64,000 nucleotides of DNA from Lonepinella sp042468235 (GCF_042468235.1 NZ_CP170386.1:1364001-1428000); one strand, 5' to 3'; shown: positions 16,901 through 26,572, numbered from the stretch's first letter. Program-made: numbers and translations. Notes: generated by a model from the sequence alone, not told the origin.

Positions 16901-19504
16901 CTAGAACAACTCTTGTTGCGTATTCGGTGCATTCACCGGTGGTAAATGACTACCGCTACCCTGTTGTGAATTAAACCGCTCTATTACCGCAGGAGGCACA
17001 TAATAACCTTTTTCTTGTACAAAAGCTCGTTTCGGTTCGGTACCTTCAATAAAATATTCGGTTTTTCCCCCACTTGTAGAAAGCAACCCTGAACCTGTAT
17101 CAATTTGTTTTTCTACAATATTTGGCGGTACTACTGTTTCTCTTTCAGGAATATCTTGCAAGCTGGTCTTCATATAAGCAATCCAAGCTGGCATTGCACT
17201 ACTCGCTCCTGCTTCCCCCTTACCAAGATTACGCTTATTATCATCAAAACCAATATATACTGTAGTAGTAATATTCGCTCCAAATCCAGCATACCAAGCT
17301 ACTTTAGAATTGTTGGTAGTCCCTGTTTTTCCGCCAATATCTTGACGTTTAATTTCATTCGCCATACGCCAACTAGTGCCTTTCCAGCCTAAACCTTTCT
17401 CACCGAAAATAGCAGTGTTTAACGCACTACGAATCAAGAAAGCCAACTCCCCACTAATAACACGAGGGGCATATTGCACTTGTGAATTTTGGGTTTTACT
17501 TTCTGTCATAAAACTCAATTCATCTTCCTTTAACTTACCATCTTTCCCAGCTAATTCTGGGTTATCGTCTGATACATCAATATCTTCGGGATCAACATTC
17601 GCCACATTATCCCGTGCTAATACCCCATTTTCTAACGCTTGGGCATTGACTTGGAAACCATCAATTTTCTCGTTGGTTGTACCATAAATTACTGGAATAT
17701 CATCACAACTCATACAAGCAATTTTCGGATTTGCTACAAAAATTTCTTTGCCTGTATTATCCAATACTTTTTCGACTAAATAAGGATCAATTAAGAAACC
17801 ACCATTGTCAAACACGGCATAGGCTCTTGCCATATCTAATGGGGTGAAAGATGCCGCCCCTAATGCAAGGGATTCACTAGCAAAATATTGCTCTCGCTTA
17901 AAACCAAATCGCTCTAAAAATTCGGCGGTAAAAGGTACACCAGCCATCTGAATGGTGCGAATCGCAATCATATTTTTTGATTGACCTAACCCCACACGTA
18001 ATCGCATTGGACCGTCATAACGATCAGGTGAATTTTTGGGTTTCCATTCCTTTTGACCAGCTTTCTTAATCACAATCGGACTATCTTGTAATACACTAGA
18101 TAAGGTTAAGCCCTTTTCTAACCCCGCCGCATAAATAAAGGGTTTAATGGTTGAGCCAACTTGAACTAAAGATTGCGTAGCACGATTAAATTTACTTTGT
18201 TCAAAACTAAATCCACCGACAATGGCTTCAATCGCTCCATTATCACTATTTAATGCCACCAACGCAGAATTCACTTCAGGAATTTGCCCTAAAATCCAGT
18301 CACCATTATCACGTTTACGCACCCAAATTTGTTCACCTGTTTTTGGTGCCTTACTACCTGCCCAACTCATTGCAGAATTTGCTAACGTGATATTATCGCC
18401 AGAACTAAGTAATAATTTAGCCCCTTCCTTACCAGTAGAAAGCACTGCAGCTGGCACAAAAGGTTCGGAGTTTGGCAATTTACGTAATTCATCAATAATT
18501 TTCTCAGGATCCCATGCCTTGTCGCCTTTCCCCCATAACATCACACCGCCACGATAACCATGTCTTATATCATAGGCAATCACATTATCTCGCACTGCTT
18601 TTTGGGCTTGATATTGATCCTGAGATAACACCGTAGTATAAACTTTGTAACCCCGATTATAAGAAACATCTTCACCATAACGTTTCACCATTTCTTGTCG
18701 CACCATTTCGGTTACGTAATCGGCACGAAAATCTAATTGTACTCCGTGATATCTGGCCACAACAGGCTCTTGGATTGCGGCATTATATTCTTCCTGTGTA
18801 ATAAATTTAGTTTCTAACATTCTCCCTAACACTACATTACGACGATTCGTCGCGCGTTTTAAAGAATATAATGGGTTCATCGTGGATGGCGCTTTTGGTA
18901 AACCAGCAATAACCGCCATTTCAGATAACGATAATTCATTCAAACTTTTACCAAAATAAGTTTTAGCCGCTGCTGCCACACCATAGGAACGATAGCCAAG
19001 ATAAATCTTATTTAAATACAGTTCTAAAATTTCATCCTTGGTTAAAGCATTTTCAATTTCAATGGCTAATACCGCTTCTTTCGCTTTACGGATCAAAGTT
19101 TTTTCAGGGGTTAAAAAGAAATTACGGGCTAATTGTTGAGTAATGGTACTCGCCCCTTGTGATGCGCCACCGTTACTAATGGCAACTGATACTGCTCGAG
19201 CAATCCCCATTGGATCCACCCCATGATGTTCATAAAAACGGCTATCTTCTGTGGCAATAAGAGCATTAATGAGTTGTTTGGGTACATCCGCTAACTTCAC
19301 CGGAATACGGCGTTGCTCCCCTACTTCACCGATTAATTTACCATCTGCGGTATAAATTTGCATCGGCTGTTGTAATTCCACCGTCTTTAAACTTTCTACG
19401 TCTGGTAACCCTGATTTAATATGCATGTAACCCAAACCAACCAGAACACAACCTAATATCACTATAGTGAGTAAGGTGCTTAATATTAATTTTGTGATCT
19501 TCAT
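16901..19504 (-). CDS. mrcA: Penicillin-binding protein 1A (bifunctional)
   Basis: This class A PBP polymerises glycan strands and cross-links peptides. The 867-residue protein starts with a cytoplasmic stub and one membrane anchor (residues about 5-28). The transglycosylase domain follows, with catalytic Glu in EDSRFYEHHGVDPMGIARA. Transpeptidase motifs are SxxK in VGSTIKPFIYAAG, SxN near GLGQSKNM, and KTGTT. The length fits PBP1A with its extra OB domain. It is divergent from the comABCDE operon, the normal Haemophilus arrangement (ponA/comA). Confidence 0.95.
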   Translation of the reverse strand: MKITKLILSTLLTIVILGCVLVGLGYMHIKSGLPDVESLKTVELQQPMQIYTADGKLIGEVGEQRRIPVKLADVPKQLINALIATEDSRFYEHHGVDPMGIARAVSVAISNGGASQGASTITQQLARNFFLTPEKTLIRKAKEAVLAIEIENALTKDEILELYLNKIYLGYRSYGVAAAAKTYFGKSLNELSLSEMAVIAGLPKAPSTMNPLYSLKRATNRRNVVLGRMLETKFITQEEYNAAIQEPVVARYHGVQLDFRADYVTEMVRQEMVKRYGEDVSYNRGYKVYTTVLSQDQYQAQKAVRDNVIAYDIRHGYRGGVMLWGKGDKAWDPEKIIDELRKLPNSEPFVPAAVLSTGKEGAKLLLSSGDNITLANSAMSWAGSKAPKTGEQIWVRKRDNGDWILGQIPEVNSALVALNSDNGAIEAIVGGFSFEQSKFNRATQSLVQVGSTIKPFIYAAGLEKGLTLSSVLQDSPIVIKKAGQKEWKPKNSPDRYDGPMRLRVGLGQSKNMIAIRTIQMAGVPFTAEFLERFGFKREQYFASESLALGAASFTPLDMARAYAVFDNGGFLIDPYLVEKVLDNTGKEIFVANPKIACMSCDDIPVIYGTTNEKIDGFQVNAQALENGVLARDNVANVDPEDIDVSDDNPELAGKDGKLKEDELSFMTESKTQNSQVQYAPRVISGELAFLIRSALNTAIFGEKGLGWKGTSWRMANEIKRQDIGGKTGTTNNSKVAWYAGFGANITTTVYIGFDDNKRNLGKGEAGASSAMPAWIAYMKTSLQDIPERETVVPPNIVEKQIDTGSGLLSTSGGKTEYFIEGTEPKRAFVQEKGYYVPPAVIERFNSQQGSGSHLPPVNAPNTQQELF

Positions 19505-19526
19505 TCCAAAATTTACTCTTAATTAA

Positions 19527-19569
19527 TGCGTTAATCCATTTTATCTATAATACTCTACTCCGATAGTAT
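19527..19569 (+). promoter_or_regulatory. Candidate competence promoter of comA, with possible CRP-S half site
   Basis: TGCGT at 19527-19531 resembles the TGCGA half of a CRP-S (Sxy-dependent CRP) site. A symmetric partner would be TCGCA but reads ATTTT. The dyad centre (about 19534.5) lies 41.5 bases before a start placed by a TAGTAT -10 at 19564-19569. Another -10, TATAAT, is at 19546-19551. Only one half site is recognisable, so this is tentative. Confidence 0.2.
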
Positions 19570-19620
19570 AAAGATTAACACCCCTAAGCGAAAGTAAAAA
19601 TAGATATAAAAGGAAAACAA

Positions 19621-20436
19621 ATGGGAAAATTAATCAAGAAAAATACCACTATTCAAGTAGGAATCTGGATAACCAAGCAATATTTCGAATTGGTTTGGTT
19701 TGCTCAAGATAAAATGACGGAAAATACACCGCACTTTTGCCGAGTTAATATTGATACACCTAATAGCATTCAAGCAACACTTGTCGAGCACATGTCAAAC
19801 CATATAAATATCCAACAACCGTTAGAAATCAAATGGGTCACAGCGATATTACCCCATAAAGTATGGTCAAGAAGTATTGTATTACCCCATCATTTGAATG
19901 AAAACGAATGCGATCATCAATGCCGTTATATCCTAGAAAATGAGCTACCGATTGCTTTAAATGAACTCTGGTTTGATTATATGACAACACCATTAAAACA
20001 GGGCTTACGTCTGGATATTTTTGCAGTTCGAAAAACAGTTGGTCAAACGCGGTTAAACCAATTTCTTCCGTTAAATATTAAGACATTAGATACCGCTATA
20101 CATTGCTTATATCGTGCTTTTGGTTACTTACTCAAAATAATTCCATCAAGCAATGACTTATTTATTTACCAAGATCAACAATCTACCATTTTATTCCGCC
20201 CAACACAGCAAGAATGGCAAATTTTATCATCACCCAACCAAACGAATTTAACCGAATTATATCAACAATTTGTGCAACGTTATACACAGAATATTGATAA
20301 TATTTTCTTATATTGTGAAACGAATAATATGCAATTTCATCAGCCATATCAACAGGTCACATCAGATATACCACTCATTCCGTTAGGTGCGGCACTTTGG
20401 CAAAAAGACTGGCAACAAAATGAAAACCGCACTTAA
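19621..20436 (+). CDS. comA: ComA competence protein (PilM-like)
   Basis: ComA is the PilM-like cytoplasmic component of the type IV pilus machine used for DNA uptake. The 271-residue protein has no signal sequence, and position plus the run of downstream genes identifies it as the first gene of comABCDE. It starts 116 bases from the divergent mrcA with an AAAGGA ribosome site. The actin-like ATPase fold known for PilM is weakly visible by eye, so assignment rests largely on operon order. It overlaps comB by 17 bases. Confidence 0.85.
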   Translation: MGKLIKKNTTIQVGIWITKQYFELVWFAQDKMTENTPHFCRVNIDTPNSIQATLVEHMSNHINIQQPLEIKWVTAILPHKVWSRSIVLPHHLNENECDHQCRYILENELPIALNELWFDYMTTPLKQGLRLDIFAVRKTVGQTRLNQFLPLNIKTLDTAIHCLYRAFGYLLKIIPSSNDLFIYQDQQSTILFRPTQQEWQILSSPNQTNLTELYQQFVQRYTQNIDNIFLYCETNNMQFHQPYQQVTSDIPLIPLGAALWQKDWQQNENRT

Positions 20437-20974
20437 TTTATTACCTTGGAGGCTTGAACAACACCAACAACATAGCCGTCAAGGATTATGGCAACTTGGT
20501 CTATTTATCGGCTTGGTATTTTTCACCTATCTCGGTTTAGCACAATACGAACAATATTATCAACAGCAATATGTGGAACAATTACAGCAAAAACAACACG
20601 TTGAATTACAACTAAATCAAGTTGAACAAAAAATAACGCAATTTCAACAACGGTTACAGCATAACGGCAAACAAAGTGCGGTGGAAATTTCTGCCGATTT
20701 GGTGGAAACCTTATTTCAGTTACTGACTACCTTACCACTTGAACAAGGCGAATTGACTCACTTACAGTTTTCTGATCGTCAATTTACCTTGCAAGGTATC
20801 ACACAGAATCAGACAGAATTTGAGCAACTTCATCAATTTTTTAAACAATATCCACCAATCAATAAATTAAAACTGTCACAATTTGCACCGCAGTCTGATG
20901 GTCGCTTGCAATTTGAATTTCAGTTGCAATTCGTTAATATGGAGAATCCAAATGCACTGGACGATACTGAATAA
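20420..20974 (+). CDS. comB: ComB competence protein (PilN-like)
   Basis: This 184-residue bitopic inner-membrane protein has a short cytoplasmic start (MKTALNLLPWRLEQ, the PilN-type NLLPWR motif), one membrane helix at about residues 24-42, and a glutamine-rich coiled coil followed by a periplasmic domain. PilN-type proteins form the inner-membrane alignment complex with PilM and PilO. The ATG at 20420 gives the NLLPWR start; an upstream in-frame start at 20387 lies inside comA. It overlaps comA by 17 bases and comC by 23. Confidence 0.88.
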   Translation: MKTALNLLPWRLEQHQQHSRQGLWQLGLFIGLVFFTYLGLAQYEQYYQQQYVEQLQQKQHVELQLNQVEQKITQFQQRLQHNGKQSAVEISADLVETLFQLLTTLPLEQGELTHLQFSDRQFTLQGITQNQTEFEQLHQFFKQYPPINKLKLSQFAPQSDGRLQFEFQLQFVNMENPNALDDTE

Positions 20975-21491
20975 TCCCGACAATCTATGGGGGAAATGGC
21001 TTAAACTTTCTCATCGTAAGCATATTATCAGTTTTATCTTATTGGGGATCGTGATCTTATATTACCCAGTATTTCAAGGCTTATCACATTATTATTTATT
21101 CCGCCAAAGCGAACAACAAACTACCCGTCTTCAACAAGATCTTGAGCATAAACAACAACTATTACAAAGTCTTAAACAAGCATTGGAACAGCACTTACTC
21201 ACTCCTGAATTAGCCAATAACTTACCGCCTATTAATCAGTCTGTGCAGCAATTATCCGGCAAATTACAAATCATAAATCACCACTGGATTTTTAACCAAA
21301 AACCACAATTAACTTTACATATCCAAGGTTACTTTAACGATCTTCATCATTTTATTACTGTACTGTTAGCCCAACATTCTATATTACATTTAGTCTCACT
21401 CCAAATTCATCAAGCAGAAGATACAGATTATTCCATTGAAAGCTATGTCATTTTTCAATTAAATCTCACTCAAAATAAAACGGATAAATAA
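20952..21491 (+). CDS. comC: ComC competence protein (PilO-like)
   Basis: The 179-residue product has one membrane helix (about residues 27-46) and a periplasmic coiled coil plus small domain, the PilO layout, and would pair with ComB. A GGAG ribosome site at 20941-20944 favours the ATG at 20952, giving MHWTILNNPDN; the earlier in-frame ATG at 20883 is deep within comB. The gene ends one base before the comD ATG. Confidence 0.85.
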   Translation: MHWTILNNPDNLWGKWLKLSHRKHIISFILLGIVILYYPVFQGLSHYYLFRQSEQQTTRLQQDLEHKQQLLQSLKQALEQHLLTPELANNLPPINQSVQQLSGKLQIINHHWIFNQKPQLTLHIQGYFNDLHHFITVLLAQHSILHLVSLQIHQAEDTDYSIESYVIFQLNLTQNKTDK

Positions 21492-21492
21492 T

Positions 21493-21885
21493 ATGTTAAC
21501 AAAAATTCTTAGCCTAATTATATTGTTATGTTGCTCCTTTGCGATAGCCCAACAAAATGATCCTTTTGATAAAAACCAGCGTGGACAATCGACAGAATCT
21601 GCGAATAATTTACCGAAAATTAAGATCACTAAATGTAGCGAAAAACAAGCGAATATCATGCCTAACAGTTCATTTGATCAACTCAAGATAGTCGGTATTT
21701 TGCTATCCAAAGATAAAAAACAAATTTTACTACAAAATAATGAGGGTGAAATTGATAGTGCTAAAGAAAATGATTTAGTAGGAATGGAAAGCTATTCATT
21801 ACAACACATAACAAAAACCGATGCCGAATTCTTAACTTGGCAAGCGGATTGTTCAGCCGGCAACATTATCAATGTGAAATTATAG
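21493..21885 (+). CDS. comD: ComD competence protein (PilP-like)
   Basis: The 130-residue protein has a signal peptide ending near FAIAQQ (about residue 18) and a small periplasmic domain with FDQLKIVGILLSKDKKQILLQN, typical of PilP-like pilot/linker proteins that join the inner-membrane complex to the secretin. No lipobox cysteine is seen, unlike many PilP proteins. It is packed between comC and comE. Confidence 0.85.
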   Translation: MLTKILSLIILLCCSFAIAQQNDPFDKNQRGQSTESANNLPKIKITKCSEKQANIMPNSSFDQLKIVGILLSKDKKQILLQNNEGEIDSAKENDLVGMESYSLQHITKTDAEFLTWQADCSAGNIINVKL

Positions 21886-21894
21886 GAATAAATC

Positions 21895-23283
21895 ATGAAT
21901 TTATTAAAATTTATCTTAAAGTACGGTGTCTTTTTTTGTTTTTTTGCTGCTTATAGCTATGCTGAATCAGATCATGCCACTTTTTCTATTCGCTTAAAAC
22001 AGGCGCCATTAGTTACCACGTTACAACAGCTTGCGTTAGAACAAAATGCAAATTTAATCATTAATGATGAATTAACTGGAACATTATCATTACAATTAGA
22101 AAACACTACGCTTGATCAGCTTTTTCAAGCCGTCGCAAAAATTAAAAATCTGTCGTTGCTCAAAGAAAAAGGAATCTATTATTTGACTCAAGAGAGTATT
22201 CCACAAGACAATGCGTTAAATAATTTACCGATAATGGCTGAATTTGATTCTGTACCTACAATACAACCATTACATACCACCACGCTAAAATTGCATTTCG
22301 CCAAAGCATCCGAAGTAATGAAATCTTTAACTACTGGTAATGGATCTTTATTATCAGGGGAAGGCAGCATTAGCTTTGATGATCGCAGTAATGTATTAAT
22401 CGTGAAAGACAATGCTCTGTCGATTAAAAATATTCGTAAGCTGGTCAAAGAGTTGGACAAACCAATAGAACAAATTGCGATTGAAGCGCGCATTGTTACC
22501 ATTACAGATGAAAGTTTACAAGAATTAGGGGTTCGTTGGGGATTATTCGATCCGACAAGCAGTTCCCATAAAGTGGCAGGAAGCCTTGCTGCCAATGGGT
22601 TTAATAATATCACTGATAATTTAAATGTGAATTTCGGCGCAGTCAATACCCCTGCTGGTTCGTTGGCATTACAAGTGGCCAAAATTAATGGTCGATTATT
22701 AGACCTAGAATTAACCGCACTTGAGCGAGAAAATAACGTCAAAATTATTGCTAGCCCCAAATTACTTACCACTAACAAAAAATCAGCGAGTATTAAACAA
22801 GGTACTGAAATCCCTTATGTATCGACCAACGAAAAAAGCGGTTCGCAAAATGTAGAATTTCGTGAAGCCGTATTAGGCTTAGAGGTAACACCCCATATTT
22901 CACAAGATAATGCCATTTTGTTGGATCTTATTGTCAGCCAAAATTCCCCAGGAGCTTCGGTACAATCCGGCGAGGGAGAAGTAATCACAATTGATAAACA
23001 AGAAATTAACACGCAAGTTTTTGCCAAAGACGGTGAAACTATTGTATTAGGTGGGGTATTTCAAGATACATTAAGTAAAGGAGTCGATAAAGTCCCTGTA
23101 TTAGGGGATATTCCTGTGGTAAAACATCTATTCCGTAAACAAAGTGATAAACACCAGAAACGAGAATTAGTGATTTTTGTTACCCCACATATTTTAAAAC
23201 AAGGACAATCTCTTCAAGATGTTCAGAAAAACCGTCAGAAAGACAACAAAATTGCTGAAAACAACGCAAAGTTAATTGAATAG
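21895..23283 (+). CDS. comE: ComE secretin (PilQ-like) for DNA uptake and type IV pili
   Basis: ComE forms the outer-membrane ring through which DNA and pili pass. The 462-residue protein has a signal peptide (cleavage near SYAES), N-terminal STN/N0 and N1 domains (TFSIRLKQAPLVTTLQQLA, then VMKSLTTGNGSLLSGEGSISFDDRSNVLIV), and the C-terminal secretin core with VPVLGDIPVVKHLFR and ELVIFVTPHIL. It is the last gene here: comF, which follows in H. influenzae, is absent at this site and acpP converges instead. Confidence 0.94.
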   Translation: MNLLKFILKYGVFFCFFAAYSYAESDHATFSIRLKQAPLVTTLQQLALEQNANLIINDELTGTLSLQLENTTLDQLFQAVAKIKNLSLLKEKGIYYLTQESIPQDNALNNLPIMAEFDSVPTIQPLHTTTLKLHFAKASEVMKSLTTGNGSLLSGEGSISFDDRSNVLIVKDNALSIKNIRKLVKELDKPIEQIAIEARIVTITDESLQELGVRWGLFDPTSSSHKVAGSLAANGFNNITDNLNVNFGAVNTPAGSLALQVAKINGRLLDLELTALERENNVKIIASPKLLTTNKKSASIKQGTEIPYVSTNEKSGSQNVEFREAVLGLEVTPHISQDNAILLDLIVSQNSPGASVQSGEGEVITIDKQEINTQVFAKDGETIVLGGVFQDTLSKGVDKVPVLGDIPVVKHLFRKQSDKHQKRELVIFVTPHILKQGQSLQDVQKNRQKDNKIAENNAKLIE

Positions 23284-23289
23284 AAAAAA

Positions 23290-23316
23290 TTTAGGCGGTT
23301 ATTAAAACCGCCTAAA
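23290..23316 (-). terminator. Terminator of acpP, between acpP and comE
   Basis: TTTAGGCGGTT and AACCGCCTAAA form an 11-bp stem with a 5-base loop. The T-run (AAATTTTTTC) follows on the minus strand, so it mainly serves acpP. On the plus strand the stem is followed by AAGAAATT, a weaker signal for comE. Confidence 0.8.
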
Positions 23317-23321
23317 AGAAA

Positions 23322-23552
23322 TTATTGATTGTTTTGAACGTAATCAATCGCAGATTGAACAGTGGTAATTTTCTCAGCTTCTTCATCAGGAATTTCAATA
23401 TCAAATTCTTCTTCTAAAGCCATTACTAATTCAACGGTATCTAAAGAATCTGCACCTAAATCTTCAATAAATGAAGCTTCTGGTTTTGCTTCTTCTTCCT
23501 TAACACCTAACTGTTCAACAATGATTTTTTTTACGCGTTCTTCAATGCTCAT
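23322..23552 (-). CDS. acpP: Acyl carrier protein
   Basis: This 76-residue acidic protein carries growing acyl chains on a phosphopantetheine attached to the serine of the DSLDTVELVMALEEEF motif (Ser near residue 37). The sequence is typical throughout (MSIEERVKKIIVEQLGV). It is the last gene of the fatty-acid cluster. A terminator at 23720-23746 separates it from fabG, so it probably has its own promoter in the 308-base gap, fitting its need for very high expression. Confidence 0.98.
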   Translation of the reverse strand: MSIEERVKKIIVEQLGVKEEEAKPEASFIEDLGADSLDTVELVMALEEEFDIEIPDEEAEKITTVQSAIDYVQNNQ

Positions 23553-23719
23553 TTTTGTTTCCTATTGTAATTTACCTAAATGGTGAGAGTTGTTAGTTTA
23601 TGGATTTTTACAAAACTTGCAAGTGTTTTATTACAGGTCAAACCGCAAAAACCCTATACAATTAAGCTAATTCTACCATTAAGAAAAGAGTTTGGCTAGA
23701 TAAAACCCATTCAAAATGG

Positions 23720-23746
23720 AAAAAGCAGGCAAACGCCTGCTTTTTT
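23720..23746 (-). terminator. Terminator between fabG and acpP
   Basis: AAAAAGCAGGC and GCCTGCTTTTTT flank a 4-base loop, with T-runs on both strands. On the minus strand it lies 114 bases past the fabG stop, ahead of acpP. The rest of the 23553-23860 gap holds the acpP promoter region and the repeat at 23772-23860. Confidence 0.8.
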
Positions 23747-23771
23747 ATCTTTTATTCCTTCATTTTTTCCA

Positions 23772-23860
23772 CCTAAAAATGATGGAATTTGTAGGAAACA
23801 AGGCAAAATTAGGATATGTTTTCTTTACTGACTTTTGCTTGTGCAAAAGCAAGTAAGAAA
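23772..23860. repeat. Dispersed intergenic element, short (deleted) copy
   Basis: CCTAAAAATGATGGAATTTG, then TAGGAAACAAGGCAAAAT, then a TTTCTTTACTGACTTTTGC / GCAAAAGCAAGTAAGAAA dyad. The same blocks in the same order occur at 56038-56200, where about 70 extra bases sit between two AGGAAA repeats. It directly abuts the fabG stop. See the longer copy for the structure. Confidence 0.6.
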
Positions 23861-24589
23861 CTAAGCCATATACATGCCACCATTAACGTGCAATGTATTC
23901 CCTGTAATATAACCTGCATCATCAGATGCCAAAAATGCTACTGCTTTCGCAATATCTTTTGGATCACCTAAACGACCAGCCGGTACCGCAGCAAGCGTAA
24001 CGGCTTTTTGCTCTTCAGTTAGAGCTTCTGTCATATCTGTTGCAATAAAACCAGGAGCTACCACATTCACGGTAATACCACGAGAAGCCACTTCTTTTGC
24101 CAAGGCTTTACTAAACCCGATTAATCCGGCTTTCGCTGCACAATAGTTACTTTGCCCTGGATTCCCCATGGAACCTACCACAGAACCGATAGTAATAATA
24201 CGTCCAAAACGTTTTTTCATCATGGAACGTAACATGGCTTTCGATAAATAAAATACCGACGTTAAATTAGTTTGGATAATGTCAAACCATTCTTCATCTT
24301 TCATTCGCATTAACAGATTATCACGAGTAATCCCAGCATTATTGACTAAAATATCAATATCACCATGATCTTCTTTAATCTTCGCTAAAACGGCTTCAAT
24401 TGATACTTTATCGGCTACATTCAATACTAAACCTTTACCATTTTCACCTAAATAAGTCGAAATACTTTCAGCCCCTCTTTCAGATGTAGCTGTACCAATA
24501 ACAAAAGCACCTTTACTCACTAATTCTTCAGCAATAGCTTTACCAATACCACGAGTTGCCCCAGTGACTAATGCGATTTTACCTTGCAT
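23861..24589 (-). CDS. fabG: 3-Oxoacyl-ACP reductase
   Basis: FabG reduces 3-oxoacyl-ACP with NADPH in each elongation cycle. The 242-residue short-chain dehydrogenase has the cofactor motif TGATRGIG near residue 10, LVNNAGITRD near 85, and the catalytic Ser-Tyr-Lys in GSVVGSMGNPGQSNYCAAKAGL. It lies 20 bases after fabD with an AAGGAGA ribosome site. Confidence 0.97.
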   Translation of the reverse strand: MQGKIALVTGATRGIGKAIAEELVSKGAFVIGTATSERGAESISTYLGENGKGLVLNVADKVSIEAVLAKIKEDHGDIDILVNNAGITRDNLLMRMKDEEWFDIIQTNLTSVFYLSKAMLRSMMKKRFGRIITIGSVVGSMGNPGQSNYCAAKAGLIGFSKALAKEVASRGITVNVVAPGFIATDMTEALTEEQKAVTLAAVPAGRLGDPKDIAKAVAFLASDDAGYITGNTLHVNGGMYMA

Positions 24590-24609
24590 AATTTCTCCTT
24601 TTAATTTTA

Positions 24610-25551
24610 TTAAGCCAATAGCTCTTTTACGCTTTCTAATGATTTCACATCATTGACTGCTATCGCTGCAAGATCTTTGACAATGCGACTTGTTAAGCCA
24701 GTTAATACTTTATTCGGTCCAATTTCTACTAAGACTTCTACACCACCGCTTTTTGCCATTTTTTCTACACTTTCGGTCCAGCGTACTGGGCTATAAAGTT
24801 GGCGTACAAGTGCGGTGCGAATAGCTGAACTTTCGTTTTCGGTTTTGACATCAACGTTATTAATCACTGGAGTAATAGGCGATTTTACCGCAATACTTTC
24901 TAAAGAAACGGCTAATTGATCGGCAGCTGGTTTCATTAATGCACAATGTGATGGCACACTCACCGCTAAAGGTAAGGCACGTTTTGCACCTGCTTCTTTA
25001 CACGCCACAGCTGCTCGCTCAACCGCTGCTTTCGAACCAGCAATCACTACTTGTCCTGGTGAGTTAAAGTTCACTGCAGAAACGACTTCACCTTGTTCCG
25101 CTGCCTTACACGCATTGATAATACTGTCATTATCTAATCCGATAATCGCATACATTGCTCCCGTCCCTTCAGGTACGGCTTGTTGCATTAACCGACCACG
25201 TAATTCCACCAGTTTGATTGCATCTTGGAAATCTATTGCTTCAGCACAAACTAATGCAGAATATTCACCCAAACTGTGTCCTGCCATAAGGTTTGGTTTT
25301 AGATCAGGATATTGTTGTTGCCAAACACGATAAATTGCCACAGAAGCGGCAAGTAAAGCAGGTTGGGTTTGCCAAGTTTTGTTTAATTCTTCTGCGGGGC
25401 CTTGCTGAACTAATTGCCATAAATCATAACCAAGCACTTCTGAAGCCTGTTTAAATGTTTGTTCTATTACAGGAAATGCGGTGGCTAATTCCGCTAACAT
25501 TCCTACACTTTGCGAACCTTGACCAGGGAAAACCATTGCAAATTTTTTCAT
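24610..25551 (-). CDS. fabD: Malonyl-CoA:ACP transacylase
   Basis: FabD moves malonyl from CoA to acyl carrier protein. The 313-residue product has FPGQGSQSVGM at the start, the nucleophile serine in GHSLGEYSAL near residue 93, and a conserved His in VSVPSHCALM near residue 200. Length is normal. An uptake signal lies in the 50-base gap after fabH. Confidence 0.97.
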   Translation of the reverse strand: MKKFAMVFPGQGSQSVGMLAELATAFPVIEQTFKQASEVLGYDLWQLVQQGPAEELNKTWQTQPALLAASVAIYRVWQQQYPDLKPNLMAGHSLGEYSALVCAEAIDFQDAIKLVELRGRLMQQAVPEGTGAMYAIIGLDNDSIINACKAAEQGEVVSAVNFNSPGQVVIAGSKAAVERAAVACKEAGAKRALPLAVSVPSHCALMKPAADQLAVSLESIAVKSPITPVINNVDVKTENESSAIRTALVRQLYSPVRWTESVEKMAKSGGVEVLVEIGPNKVLTGLTSRIVKDLAAIAVNDVKSLESVKELLA

Positions 25552-25601
25552 TTTTCTTTCCTTCTCTAAAAAATTCTAAAAAAACACCGCACTTTTTACA
25601 G

Positions 25602-26552
25602 TTAGTAACGCACTAAAGCCGAACCCCAAGTCCAACCACCACCAAAGGCTTCAAGCAATAAAAGCTGACCACGTTGAATACGTCCATCACGAATTGCTTC
25701 ATCTAAAGCGGTTGGCACTGTTGCCGCACTGGTATTAGCATATTTATCAAGCGTTACCACCACTTGCGACATATCCATTTCTAATTTTTTTGCCGTTGCT
25801 GAAATAATGCGTAGATTAGCTTGATGTGGCACTAACCAGTCAATAGCAGATTTATCTAAATTATTTGCTCTCAAAGTTTCTTCTACCACATTAGCCAATT
25901 CTCGCACGGCTAATTTAAAGGTTTCGTTACCTTGCATTTGAATAAAACCCGATTTTTCATCACCACGGTTAGATTGCGGTAATAATAAGGTTTCATGGTG
26001 ATCAGGGCTAGAATGTAAATGGCTAGATATAATACCTTGTTGTTCACTAGCTTCTAAAATCACTGCACCTGCACCATCACCAAATAAAATCACTGTACCA
26101 CGATCAGTTTCATCTAAATTACGCGAATTAAGATCTGAACCAATGACTAGGGCTTTTTTTACTTGCCCAGTGCGAATAAATTGATCTGCTACCGTTAAAG
26201 CATACACAAAACCTGTACAAGCTGCTGCAACATCAAAAGCAATAGCATCATCAATGTCTAATAGGGTTTGAATTTGGCATGCAGCACTGGGATAAGCATG
26301 TGAATTTGTAGTAGTTCCCACCACAATGAGATCAATATCATTCGGATCAATCTTCGCCTGTTCAAAGGCTTTTTTGGCTGCTTGATAGCCCATTGTGGCG
26401 ACCGTTTCGTCAGCTCTTGCAATACGACGCTCACGAATACCAGAACGGGTGACAATCCACTCGTCCGACGTTTCGACCATCTTTTCTAAATCAGCGTTAG
26501 TTCTAATTTGTTCAGGTAAATAGCTACCTGTAGCTAAAATTCGACTGTGCAT
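25602..26552 (-). CDS. fabH: 3-Oxoacyl-ACP synthase III
   Basis: FabH starts fatty-acid synthesis by condensing acetyl-CoA with malonyl-ACP. The 316-residue protein has the catalytic triad: Cys in AFDVAAACTGFVYAL (near 112), His in WLVPHQANLRI (near 243), and Asn in KYANTSAATVP (near 273). It follows plsX by 20 bases in the conserved plsX-fabH-fabD-fabG order. Confidence 0.97.
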   Translation of the reverse strand: MHSRILATGSYLPEQIRTNADLEKMVETSDEWIVTRSGIRERRIARADETVATMGYQAAKKAFEQAKIDPNDIDLIVVGTTTNSHAYPSAACQIQTLLDIDDAIAFDVAAACTGFVYALTVADQFIRTGQVKKALVIGSDLNSRNLDETDRGTVILFGDGAGAVILEASEQQGIISSHLHSSPDHHETLLLPQSNRGDEKSGFIQMQGNETFKLAVRELANVVEETLRANNLDKSAIDWLVPHQANLRIISATAKKLEMDMSQVVVTLDKYANTSAATVPTALDEAIRDGRIQRGQLLLLEAFGGGWTWGSALVRY

Positions 26553-26572
26553 AGTTTTCTCAATTATCTTTT

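Noticed and set aside
19500..19620. Full CRP-S site before comA
   Set aside because: Only one TGCG half is present; the opposite half reads ATTTT, so it is listed only as a low-confidence feature.
22188..22778. 196-codon minus-strand frame inside comE
   Set aside because: Fully inside the secretin gene, with serine/leucine-rich shadow composition and no supporting signal.
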